Source: Rhodococcus yananensis (lineage in GTDB: Bacteria > Actinomycetota > Actinomycetes > Mycobacteriales > Mycobacteriaceae). From it: a stretch of 50,374 nt of DNA. This document shows, piece by piece, positions 35,662-46,946 of this stretch; positions within the stretch are counted from its first letter, which is position 1, and each line of letters starts with the position of its first letter. Position numbers and translations under genes: made by a program. The notes under the pieces were generated by a model. That model made no database searches. It was not told the DNA's origin and saw nothing but the letters and a program-made list of their open reading frames with translations. Location of the stretch: the NCBI RefSeq assembly GCF_020515525.1, contig NZ_JAIYEP010000027.1, forward strand, positions 1 to 50,374, read 5' to 3'.

Positions 35662-37371
35662 TCAACTTCCGTCGGCGGGTGCCGTCATGAGCGGCGGCTC
35701 GGCGGGAGCCGGCGACGACACCGCCGATCCGATCGTGGACGGTGCCGCACTCGGTGCCGCACTGGGTTCAGGGCTCGGTGAGGCAGTCGATTGCGGGGGT
35801 GCGATCTCGTTTCCGCCGGAGGAGTCCGGTGTGGTCGTCGCCGGGGGAGTCGTTTCGGGTTCGGTGGACGGATCCGGTGGTCCGGTCGGCTCCGGTTCGT
35901 CGGTCGGGTCGGGTTCGTCGGTCGGGTCGGGTTCGTCGGTCGGGTCCGTCGTCGGCGGGGGCCACGGCAGGTTGGTGAGGTCGGGCAGCGTCGGCTGCGT
36001 GGTCGACGATCCGTCCGGGGTGGACGATCCGGGATGGGGCCGGTGGTCCGTGGATTCGTCGACGTGCCCGGGTGTGGCCGGCACAGACAGGTCGGGCGTC
36101 GGAACCTGGTCGATCGGTGTCGGCGTCACCGTGGTGCGCGGGGTGGACCCGGTCGGCTCGGCAGTGGTGGTCGTCGTGGCCGGTGGCGGCATGGGCGTGC
36201 CGTCGAGGGAGTCGTCTCCGGTCTCGGTGGTGGCGACCGACTGCGGGTCGCCCGTCGGGATCCGGGTCGCCGTCGAGGATGCCGGATCCGGGGGATCTCC
36301 GGTGTCGACCGCGCCGCTCGTTCCCGCCGGGGCGACGGGCGTGACGGTGGTGTGCTGGGTGAGTCGTTCGGTCGCGAACCCGGCGAGGACGGCGCCGAGG
36401 ACCAGGACGGTCGCGACCGCGCCGGACATCCGGCCGCCGGCGGTTCCCGTGCGAGGACGTGTCGAGCCGACGACGTATCCACCGAACCGGGCGGAACCGA
36501 GGTGCGGTGATTCGCAGAGCAGTGCCGCACCCTGGGCTGCGGCCGCAGCGGGTTCGGGGACGGTGACGACGGAGCCGTCGAAACCGTCGGTGAGCGCATC
36601 GGCGATCGAGGGGACGGCGGAGGCCCCGCCGACCAGCGCGAGGACAGACGGTCGGGGCGCTGCGTCGTCGCAGATCCGGCGGGCGAACGCGGCGGCGGTG
36701 TCGCCCAGGTCGGCCGTCAGATCCGCCACATCGGCCCGGGTGAGGGTGATGTGGGTGTCCGGTCCGCCCTCCACGATGTCGATGCGGGCGCTGTCGCCGG
36801 TGGTGAGAACCTCCTGGGCGCCCTGGCAGCGTGACGCGAGCAGGTCGGGATCGACGGGCATGCGCGTGCGCATACCGTCGGCGATGCCGCGGACGTGGTC
36901 GTAGATGCGTGCGCCGACGGCGTCGCCGCCGACTGCGTCGGTGCGCGAGGATCGCAGCACGGCGCCGCTGGATCGTTCGACGACGGAGACGGTGGTACCC
37001 GACGCTCCGACGTCGGCGATGGCCACGGTTCCGGCGTCGGCGCGCACCCCGACGGTGTGCAGGTAGGCGAGGACGGCGGTCGTCTCGGGCACCAACCGGA
37101 CGAGGCGGCCCTTCCTCTGGGCCGCGCGGCGCACGGACTCGGCGTGTTCCTCGGTCCGGTAGGCCACCGTGATCGAGTCGGGGGTCCGGTCGCCGCCGAC
37201 CTGGGTCGCCATCAGGTCGATGGCATCGAACACGAGATCGCCGGTCCTGCGGTGTTGATCGGGGTCGAGGGCGAGCCGGCGGTACTCGGACGTATGACCG
37301 GTGGGGGTCTCCGCGAGCAGGGCTGCGCCGACGCCCGAGGCGCCGACGGAGATACCCAGCGATGTTCGCAT
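35662..37371 (-). CDS. membrane-anchored Hsp70/actin-fold protein with Pro/Thr-rich tail
   Basis: A 569-aa protein. Residues 1-290 form an Hsp70-type ATPase domain: LGISVGASGVGAALL (phosphate 1), VPETTAVLAYL, AIADVGASGTTVSVV (phosphate 2, about 119-130), AVGGDAVG and the adenosine motif LALVGGASAVPSI (about 246-256). One membrane helix at about 316-333 is followed by a long low-complexity tail rich in Pro, Thr and Asp, probably outside the membrane, with PTDEPD repeats near residue 475-500. No substrate-binding domain of DnaK is present. The ATG at 37371 follows GGGAGGTG. It lies divergently upstream of groES; M. tuberculosis has no gene here. Confidence 0.82.
   Translation of the reverse strand: MRTSLGISVGASGVGAALLAETPTGHTSEYRRLALDPDQHRRTGDLVFDAIDLMATQVGGDRTPDSITVAYRTEEHAESVRRAAQRKGRLVRLVPETTAVLAYLHTVGVRADAGTVAIADVGASGTTVSVVERSSGAVLRSSRTDAVGGDAVGARIYDHVRGIADGMRTRMPVDPDLLASRCQGAQEVLTTGDSARIDIVEGGPDTHITLTRADVADLTADLGDTAAAFARRICDDAAPRPSVLALVGGASAVPSIADALTDGFDGSVVTVPEPAAAAAQGAALLCESPHLGSARFGGYVVGSTRPRTGTAGGRMSGAVATVLVLGAVLAGFATERLTQHTTVTPVAPAGTSGAVDTGDPPDPASSTATRIPTGDPQSVATTETGDDSLDGTPMPPPATTTTTAEPTGSTPRTTVTPTPIDQVPTPDLSVPATPGHVDESTDHRPHPGSSTPDGSSTTQPTLPDLTNLPWPPPTTDPTDEPDPTDEPDPTDEPEPTGPPDPSTEPETTPPATTTPDSSGGNEIAPPQSTASPSPEPSAAPSAAPSTIGSAVSSPAPAEPPLMTAPADGS
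35894..35947 (-). repeat. three tandem 18-bp repeats coding (PTDEPD)3
   Basis: Three near-perfect copies of an 18-bp unit, in frame within the tail of the Hsp70-like gene and encoding PTDEPD. Being a multiple of three and a perfect tandem array, copy number could vary between strains without a frameshift. Confidence 0.8.
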
Positions 37372-37520
37372 CGTTCACCTCCCGTGCGTGGGCCCGGTGA
37401 CGTCGGGACGGCGCTGTCGCGACCCCGAGGTCACCGAATGGTCACGCTCTCGGTTTCCGTTATTGAACCGTAACATAGCGGCCCCGATCCGTGCTTTCCG
37501 TGTGTCAGCACCCGCAGCTC

Positions 37521-37549
37521 TTGAGCGCTGGCACTCGCATGTATAGAGT
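37521..37549 (+). promoter_or_regulatory. groES promoter overlapping CIRCE
   Basis: TTGAGC (37521-37526), 17 nt, TAGAGT (37544-37549). The CIRCE palindrome at 37528-37554 covers the spacer and the -10. No HspR HAIR element is complete; only CTTGAG resembles its left half. Confidence 0.6.
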
Positions 37550-37554
37550 GCTAG
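37528..37554. promoter_or_regulatory. CIRCE operator (HrcA binding site)
   Basis: CTGGCACTC, 9 nt, GAGTGCTAG. It matches the CIRCE consensus TTAGCACTC-N9-GAGTGCTAA in 15 of 18 arm positions. HrcA repressor binding here would block groES-groEL transcription and release it on heat stress. Confidence 0.9.
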
Positions 37555-37686
37555 TGACGCCGAACGCCGGCCCGGCACCCGCGACGACGGGACCGCGTGC
37601 GGAGTCACCGTGGTGACTGAACAACCCAGAGTCCGAGGACGACGAGAGCCTCGGACCCGAGAACCCCTGAAAGTGGAGGGCTCATC

Positions 37687-37989
37687 GTGGCGAGCGTGAA
37701 CATCAAGCCGCTCGAGGACAAGATCCTCGTCCAGGCCAACGAGGCCGAGACGACGACTGCCTCCGGCCTGGTCATCCCGGATACGGCGAAGGAAAAGCCC
37801 CAGGAGGGCACCGTCGTCGCCGTCGGCCCGGGCCGCTGGGACGAGGATGGCGACAAGCGCATCCCGCTGGACGTCAAGGAAGGCGACGTCGTCATCTACA
37901 GCAAGTACGGCGGAACCGAGATCAAGTACGCCGGCGAGGAGTACCTGATCCTGTCGGCTCGCGACGTCCTGGCTGTCGTCGCCAAGTAG
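37687..37989 (+). CDS. groES: co-chaperonin GroES
   Basis: GroES is the heptameric lid of the chaperonin. The 100-aa protein starts [21 protein letters not shown] and has the mobile loop around [20 protein letters not shown] and the roof hairpin region [19 protein letters not shown] lies six nt before the GTG start. It is the first gene of a CIRCE-regulated operon with groEL1. Confidence 0.98.
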   Translation: MASVNIKPLEDKILVQANEAETTTASGLVIPDTAKEKPQEGTVVAVGPGRWDEDGDKRIPLDVKEGDVVIYSKYGGTEIKYAGEEYLILSARDVLAVVAK

Positions 37990-37999
37990 GCCGTAACCG

Positions 38000-38036
38000 T
38001 TCCGCCCCGGAGTTCCGACACGGACCCGGGGCGGAA
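38000..38036 (+). other. groES-groEL intergenic hairpin
   Basis: An 11-bp perfect stem (38000-38010 with 38026-38036) and a 15-nt loop that contains a further TCCG/CGGA pairing. It lies in the 87-nt groES-groEL gap. It could be an mRNA-processing site or a partial terminator setting the GroES:GroEL ratio. Confidence 0.5.
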
Positions 38037-38067
38037 TGCGTTCGGCAACACCCGAGTCCAGGAGTAG

Positions 38068-39693
<1,626 letters not shown>

Positions 39694-39735
39694 GGATGTG
39701 CCACCCCCGGTGGGCACAGCACCTCCGGGGGTGCA

Positions 39736-39771
39736 CGAAGCCCCGCACGGACCGATCCGTGCGGGGCTTCG
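39736..39771 (+). terminator. terminator after groEL1
   Basis: A perfect 16-bp stem (39736-39751 with 39756-39771) with a CCGA loop and no T-run, just after the groEL1 stop. It may also serve the opposing whiB gene. Confidence 0.85.
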
Positions 39772-39807
39772 TCGGGTATCGGGGCAGGTCATCCCTGCGG
39801 TCCTCCT

Positions 39808-39835
39808 CCGCCGAGCAGCGTGAGCGGCTCGGCGG
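39808..39835 (-). terminator. candidate terminator for the whiB3-like gene
   Basis: A 9-bp stem, CCGCCGAGC with GCTCGGCGG, and a 10-nt loop, 16 nt past the whiB stop on the minus strand. No T-run. Weakly supported. Confidence 0.4.
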
Positions 39836-39850
39836 GGGAGGCGGGGACGG

Positions 39851-40147
39851 TCACACCGCCACCGCCCTCCGCCGGTGGTGGCGCGCGTACAACTCGCGTT
39901 CGGCTTCGGACATCCCACCCCAGATCCCGTACGGCTCGGCGACGCGCAGTGCGTGCTCGCGGCACTGCGCGAGAACCGGGCACGTCCGGCACAACTCCTT
40001 GGCGCGGCTCTCGCGCTGTGCCCGCGCGCGTCCGCGCTCGCCGTCCGGATGGAAGAACACCGAGGAGTCCACACCGCGACACTTGCCGTGCATCTGCCAG
40101 TCCCAGAGATCGGCGTTGGGGCCGGGGAGGTGGTGTGGTGCAGGCAT
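39851..40147 (-). CDS. whiB3: WhiB-family transcriptional regulator, WhiB3-like
   Basis: WhiB proteins are small iron-sulfur redox sensors that bind sigma-A region 4 and modulate transcription. This 98-aa protein has the cluster ligands C23, C53, C56 and C62, the turn GIWGG (74-78) and a basic C-terminus (RHHRRR). The N-terminus MPAPHHLPGPNADLWDW and the FFHPDGERGRAR segment match WhiB3, a regulator of lipid metabolism and redox response in mycobacteria. It sits next to groEL1 as in M. tuberculosis. Confidence 0.93.
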   Translation of the reverse strand: MPAPHHLPGPNADLWDWQMHGKCRGVDSSVFFHPDGERGRARAQRESRAKELCRTCPVLAQCREHALRVAEPYGIWGGMSEAERELYARHHRRRAVAV

Positions 40148-40659
40148 GTGGCACTCCTTCGCAGCGTGCTCGCGTAACCGAAAGCGAGCGGACCGTCGAC
40201 CGGAATGATCCCCCCGGCCGAACCGAACAAATTCAGCATCTCCACCGTAATTAGGGTCTCGATTTGCCGTCAATGCTTTCAGCCAGTGGCGAAGTCCATA
40301 ACGGGGCGGGCAAGAATTAACGTCGTACCGGTTTACAACCTGCACCGACCGTGATTCCGTACGGCCGGGGGATCCGCGCATTCTGTGCCGGATGAATGCA
40401 GCGGTGCCATCCGATGCGTTCTACCTGCTGTTTCTGTGGATCGCGTGTCGTTCTGTCGACGGTGCCGCGAAGTCGTCACCGGGAGGGACGATATTCGTAC
40501 ATACAAACATCCTGTACGTAATTCACCTGTTGTTTCGGTGGATGTTCAATTCGCGAAACCCGGACCGGTTCCCGGATGGCGAGATAATTTGCCTACCCGG
40601 TGCGAAATAATGGTGGAACCGGATGTAACGGATGATGGCGTCGGTGCGATGATTTCGGG
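40148..40659. other. 512-nt AT-richer intergenic region between whiB3 and the Rv3415c-like gene
   Basis: The whiB promoter lies at 40244-40273. The stretch 40380-40659 is markedly less GC-rich than its surroundings (about half G+C by eye). It carries an imperfect inverted repeat, ATTCGTACA and TGTACGTAAT (40493-40522, one base bulge), and no credible gene. A 72-codon ORF at 40392-40610 lacks the high third-position GC of neighbouring genes. Confidence 0.55.
40244..40273 (-). promoter_or_regulatory. whiB3-like promoter
   Basis: On the minus strand TTGACG (40273-40268), 18 nt, TACGGT (40249-40244). Transcription would begin near 40238 with a leader of about 90 nt before the ATG. Confidence 0.5.
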
Positions 40660-41565
40660 ATGTCGATGTGTACCGGCCGAGAAACGGACATCGTCACCGG
40701 GTCGGGTGCCGATGCACCGGACGTGGTGGCGACCCTCGAATCCGCCGCCTTCGGATCCGTGCCGGGCCTGCGCGCCGTTCCGTGCGCGAGCGGTCCCTCC
40801 GCGCGGTGGCTCCGTGCGGTCGCGCTCGGTGGTCAGGGGCGATACGCCGCGGCCCGCGCCGAACTCGCTGAGATCCGGGGCATCACACGGGGCCGCGGGG
40901 TGTGGGCGTCGCTCGCGGCGAGCACCGAGGCGTCACTGCTCCGGCAACTGGGCGGGCACCGCGCCGCCGCGGTCCACGACGGCCGGGCGCTCGCGGCGAT
41001 CACCGAGCACGCCCGGCACCGTGCCGGGCATCCGGGCGGGGGACACCTGGCCGTGGAGGCCGAGGCGGACGCCCTGACGGGTCTGGCGGCGGATGCGCTC
41101 GGCCGCGGCCGACTCGCACAGGCGCGGGCGCTCCTGGGGCGATGTGACGGGCTTCTCGCCGGTGCGGAGCGTGCGGTGCACGGTGACGTGTTCCTGCGGC
41201 AACGCATCCGCCTGTCGTGGGTGACGGCGGAGACCGCGCTGGCGGGCGGCGACTTCGGGACCGCCCGTGCGTTCGCGGCGCGGGCGGTGGACGACGCGCA
41301 CCGCTTCGGCTCGGTACGTCACCTCGTCAAATCGGACCTGCTGCGTGCTGCTGCGGCGACCGGCGACAGCGACACGCTGGAGGCGCGGGAGCGGGCGCAG
41401 GACGTCTGCGAACGGGCGGGCGAACACGGTCTCGTCCCGCTGCGATGGGCGGCCGCGATGCTTCTGACCGGGTTGGATGCCGGTCCGGGCGCCGTCGGGA
41501 TCCGTGACGAATGTGCCGCGGCGGTCAAGCGCGGCGGTGGGGTCTTCGTGCCGCTGCACGGCTAG
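40660..41565 (+). CDS. helical-repeat (TPR-like) protein, Rv3415c position
   Basis: A 301-aa protein of unknown function, in the position of Rv3415c between whiB3 and sigD. It is almost entirely alpha-helical with alanine-rich repeats of the form ARAELAEIRG..., ALGRGRLAQARALLGRCDGLL and ALAGGDFGTARAFAARAVDDAHRF, consistent with tetratricopeptide-like packing. There is no signal peptide and no membrane helix. Two ATG codons (40660, 40666) are possible starts. Linkage suggests a partner or regulator of the SigD system, but that is inference only. Confidence 0.8.
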   Translation: MSMCTGRETDIVTGSGADAPDVVATLESAAFGSVPGLRAVPCASGPSARWLRAVALGGQGRYAAARAELAEIRGITRGRGVWASLAASTEASLLRQLGGHRAAAVHDGRALAAITEHARHRAGHPGGGHLAVEAEADALTGLAADALGRGRLAQARALLGRCDGLLAGAERAVHGDVFLRQRIRLSWVTAETALAGGDFGTARAFAARAVDDAHRFGSVRHLVKSDLLRAAAATGDSDTLEARERAQDVCERAGEHGLVPLRWAAAMLLTGLDAGPGAVGIRDECAAAVKRGGGVFVPLHG

Positions 41566-41603
41566 TGCGCCCATGCGCTCCGCGGGCGGTCGTGGCGGGT
41601 CGT

Positions 41604-41642
41604 TAGTCTGGGTGTGTTCCACCACCGGGTGGAAGCACTTCC
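41604..41642 (+). promoter_or_regulatory. sigD -10 candidate and leader hairpins
   Basis: TAGTCT at 41604-41609 fits TANNNT. It is followed by TTCCACC-ACCG-GGTGGAA (41617-41634) and the overlapping palindrome GGAAG-CA-CTTCC (41631-41642). These two structures cannot form together, so they might switch sigD expression. Confidence 0.4.
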
Positions 41643-41684
41643 GTGTGGAACGTGCCGTTTGTAACGCCAGGACTTGCGCATTCG

Positions 41685-42263
41685 ATGACTGTTATGGGTG
41701 AGGAGTTGGACTCCGCCGTCGCTGCGGCTGCGCAGGGCGATCGGGCTGCTCTCGCTCGGGTACTTGCAAGTGTCCGGCCTCCGATCGTGCGGTATTGCCG
41801 GGCAAGGGTCGGTTCCGCGGAGCGCGGTCAGCTCTCCGCGGACGATGTGGCGCAGGAGGTGTGCCTGGCGGTGATGACGGCTCTGCCTCGATACCAGGAC
41901 CAGGGACGGCCCTTCATGGCGTTCGTGTACGGCATCGCGGCACACAAGGTCGCCGACGCACATCGCAGCGCCGCGCGGAACCGGGCGGAACCGGTCGCGG
42001 ACGTTCCCGACGTGATCTCGCTCGACGACAGCCCGGAGGAGCACGCGCTCAATTCCGAAGCGAGCCGGCAGATGAAGGACCTGCTCGGCACGTTGCCGGA
42101 GAAGCAACGCGAGATCCTGATCCTCCGGCTCGTGATGGGGCTGTCCGCGGAGGAGACCGCCGCCGCCGTCGGCAGCACGGCCGGCGCCATCCGGGTGGCT
42201 CAGCACCGTGCCATCGCGAAACTCAAGAAAGCTGTGACGGAAGAAGGTGAGCGACATGGGTAG
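41685..42263 (+). CDS. sigD: RNA polymerase ECF sigma factor SigD
   Basis: An extracytoplasmic-function sigma factor. The 192-aa protein carries region 2 (ARARVGSAERG, LSADDVAQEVCLAVMTALPRYQDQGRPFMAFVYGIAAHKVADAHR) and region 4 (LLGTLPEKQREILILRLVMGLSAEETAAAVGSTAGAIRVAQHRAIAKLKK, with the helix-turn-helix). It matches M. tuberculosis SigD closely, and adjacency with rsdA confirms this. ATG 41685 (or 41694) is preferred over the GTG at 41643 because homology begins at the MTVMGEELD stretch. Confidence 0.93.
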   Translation: MTVMGEELDSAVAAAAQGDRAALARVLASVRPPIVRYCRARVGSAERGQLSADDVAQEVCLAVMTALPRYQDQGRPFMAFVYGIAAHKVADAHRSAARNRAEPVADVPDVISLDDSPEEHALNSEASRQMKDLLGTLPEKQREILILRLVMGLSAEETAAAVGSTAGAIRVAQHRAIAKLKKAVTEEGERHG

Positions 42264-43278
42264 GAGGCGTGACTCGGACGACTACTCTGCCGAGGGTCTT
42301 CCCGACGACGGCATGCCCGCCGACATCGCCGCCATCCGTCGCGACGACGCCCTCATCGATGCGATCGCCGGCGACGGTCCGGTCGAGACGCAGTCGAGCG
42401 AGGAGTACGAACTGGCCACGCTGCTGGCGGGCTGGCGCGCAGAGATCGTGTCCGAACCGCTGCCGGCGGGGCCCGACTTCGACGAGGTCGTCGCCGCGGT
42501 CAACCGCGAGATCGGAGCGCGTGACGCGCTCGCGACACGTCGCGGGTCGTCGTCGGCGCCGCTGCGTCTGCTGCGGCCTCTCGCGGGTGCGGCGGCGCTC
42601 GTCGCCGCAGCTCTCGGCGGTGCGGCCGTCTTCTCCTACAGCGCGGAGCCCGGCGACCCGTTGTGGGGCGTGAAATCGGTCGTGTTCAGCGAGCAAGCGG
42701 AATCGACCGTGGCGCGGATCGACACGACGTCGTCGTTGCAGCGCGCGGAGGAACTCATCGCATCCGGGGAGACCGCCGAAGCGCAGCAGTTGCTCGAGTC
42801 CGCCGAGGTCCGGTCGTCGGCGGTCACCGACGTCGGGCAACGCGACGAACTCGGCGACTGGTTGCGACGGCTCACCGAGGAACTGAACCGGGTGATCCCC
42901 ACCGAACCGCCGCCGTTGCCGACCGAACTGCCGCTGGCCCCGCCGCCCGAGACCCCCGACACCACCGTCGTCCCCACGGAGCCGAGCCCGACGGCCCCGG
43001 TGACCACGACGCCGAGCCCGTCCCCCGACGCGACCACGGCGCCGTCGACGACCCCGGACCCGACGATCCTCGACGATCCCGGAACCGGGACCGGCACCCC
43101 GGAGCCGACAACGCCGACGTCTCCGACCTCGGCGCCGTCGACACCGAGCCCCACCGCCACGACACCGTCACCGGTGACCACGACGGCATCCGCACCGGCC
43201 ACCGGTACCGAGACGACCACCACGAGCCAGGGTCTTCCCCAGGACGTGATGGAGGCGACCACCACCGGCGAGGCCTGA
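42256..43278 (+). CDS. rsdA: anti-sigma-D factor RsdA
   Basis: Membrane-bound anti-sigma factor that sequesters SigD and is released by regulated proteolysis. The 340-aa protein has a cytosolic N-terminal domain (about residues 1-100, IDAIAGDG...LLAGWRAEIVSEPLPAGPDFDEVVAAVNREIG), one membrane helix (about 107-127), a short helical stretch and a Pro/Thr/Ser-rich tail of about 140 residues outside. ATG 42256 has AAGGTGA five nt before it; a GTG at 42247 is the alternative. The gene overlaps sigD, so they are coupled. Confidence 0.9.
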   Translation: MGRRRDSDDYSAEGLPDDGMPADIAAIRRDDALIDAIAGDGPVETQSSEEYELATLLAGWRAEIVSEPLPAGPDFDEVVAAVNREIGARDALATRRGSSSAPLRLLRPLAGAAALVAAALGGAAVFSYSAEPGDPLWGVKSVVFSEQAESTVARIDTTSSLQRAEELIASGETAEAQQLLESAEVRSSAVTDVGQRDELGDWLRRLTEELNRVIPTEPPPLPTELPLAPPPETPDTTVVPTEPSPTAPVTTTPSPSPDATTAPSTTPDPTILDDPGTGTGTPEPTTPTSPTSAPSTPSPTATTPSPVTTTASAPATGTETTTTSQGLPQDVMEATTTGEA

Positions 43279-45546
<2,268 letters not shown>

Positions 45547-45620
45547 CGGTTGCGCGTTCGGTAGACCGTGGTCCCGTCCGGTTGCGGCGGGAACCGTCTT
45601 CTCACGAGAAAGGGGCGCGC

Positions 45621-46763
45621 GTGCGCGACCTCGTTGAAATCGGCATGGGCCGGACCGCCCGCCGCACGTACGAGCTGGACGACATCGACATCGTTCCGTC
45701 CCGCCGCACCCGGTCGTCGAAAGAGGTGTCGACCGCGTGGCAGATCGACGCCTACCGCTTCGACATCCCCGTGCTGGCACACCCGACCGATGCGCTGGTC
45801 TCGCCCGCGTTCGCGATCGAACTCGGCAAGGCCGGTGGCCTCGGCGTGATCAACGGTGAAGGTCTGTGGGGCCGGCACGCAGACGTCGACGCGGCGATCG
45901 CCCGGCTCATCGAGATCGCCGAAACCGATCCCGACCCCAACGCTTCGGTGGCGTATCTGCAGGAACTGCACGCTGCCCCGCTGCAGCCCGATCTGTTGGC
46001 CGCGGCCGTCGCGCAGGTCCGCGACGCCGGGGTGACGACGGCTGTGCGGGTGAGCCCGCAGAACGCCCGGGTGCTGACACCGGATCTCGTGCGTGCCGGC
46101 ATCGACCTGCTGGTCATCCACGGAACGATCATCTCGGCCGAGCACGTCGCCCACGGCGACGACGAACCGCTCAATCTCAAGACGTTCATCTCCGAGTTGG
46201 ATGTTCCCGTCATCGCCGGCGGTGTGAGCGACCACCGTACGGCCCTGCACCTGATGCGTACCGGTGCGGCGGGCGTGATCGTCGGATTCGGTTCGACGGC
46301 CGGGGCGACGACCACGAGCGCGTCGCTCGGTATCGGGGTGCCGATGGCCACGGCCATCGCCGATGCCGCGGCGGCCCGTCGGGACTACCTCGACGAGACG
46401 GGTGGACGGTACGTGCACGTCATCGCCGACGGTGACATCGAGACCTCGGGTGATCTGGCGAAGGCCATCGCGTGCGGTGCCGACGCCGCGGTGCTCGGCG
46501 CGCCGCTCGCGCTGGCCGAGGAAGCACCCGGCCGCGGCTGGTACTGGCCGTCGGCTGCCGCTCACCCGTCGCTGCCGCGTGGGGCGGTGCTGCAGGTGGA
46601 GGAGTTCGAGGACCGGGCGGGTCTGTCCCGCGTGCTGACCGGTCCGTCCGACGATCCGTACGGATCGTTGAACTTCGTGGGCGGTCTGCGCCGTGCGATG
46701 GCGAAGTCGGGCTACTCGGACCTGAAGGAGTTCCAGAAGGTCGGACTGTCGGTGCGTGCCTGA
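45621..46763 (+). CDS. guaB3: GuaB3 family IMPDH-related protein
   Basis: A paralogue of IMPDH (380 aa, no CBS domains). The beta/alpha barrel is intact (ELDDIDIVPSRRTRSSKEVST, VINGEGLWGR, VIHGTIISAEHV, VIAGGV, GFGSTAGATTTSAS), but the loop carries STAGATTT in place of the IMPDH catalytic Cys loop, so it lacks the Cys and is not a classical IMPDH. A GMP-reductase role has been proposed for related GuaB3 proteins; I cannot test this. The GTG at 45621 has AAGGGG before it. It lies 74 nt after guaB, probably in one operon. Confidence 0.92.
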   Translation: MRDLVEIGMGRTARRTYELDDIDIVPSRRTRSSKEVSTAWQIDAYRFDIPVLAHPTDALVSPAFAIELGKAGGLGVINGEGLWGRHADVDAAIARLIEIAETDPDPNASVAYLQELHAAPLQPDLLAAAVAQVRDAGVTTAVRVSPQNARVLTPDLVRAGIDLLVIHGTIISAEHVAHGDDEPLNLKTFISELDVPVIAGGVSDHRTALHLMRTGAAGVIVGFGSTAGATTTSASLGIGVPMATAIADAAAARRDYLDETGGRYVHVIADGDIETSGDLAKAIACGADAAVLGAPLALAEEAPGRGWYWPSAAAHPSLPRGAVLQVEEFEDRAGLSRVLTGPSDDPYGSLNFVGGLRRAMAKSGYSDLKEFQKVGLSVRA

Positions 46764-46778
46764 CCCGTTCCGTCGTTC

Positions 46779-46824
46779 GTGGCCGGACATCCTCCCGTGA
46801 CACCACGGGCAGGTGTCCGGCCAC
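46779..46824 (+). terminator. terminator after guaB3
   Basis: An outer 11-bp stem (46779-46789 with 46814-46824) and an inner CCCGTG/CACGGG stem separated by internal loops. No T-run. Confidence 0.75.
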
Positions 46825-46946
46825 GCCCGTATTGCGTGACCTGGGGTTTCTGGTACCCGCAGTAGCAGTTGGGCATCCGGTGTAGGCAATGTCACATCGG
46901 GGGTGCATACTGACCGGTAACAATCGGCTCCGGCGGAGGTGCACCC

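Noticed and set aside
37515-37545. HAIR element (HspR site) before groES
   Set aside because: Only CTTGAG of the left half matches; the right half ACTCAAG is absent. CIRCE explains the site better.
40392-40610. 72-codon ORF with two hydrophobic stretches in the whiB3 upstream region
   Set aside because: Third-position GC is far lower than in neighbouring genes and the hydrophobicity follows from the AT-rich DNA; no Shine-Dalgarno is seen.
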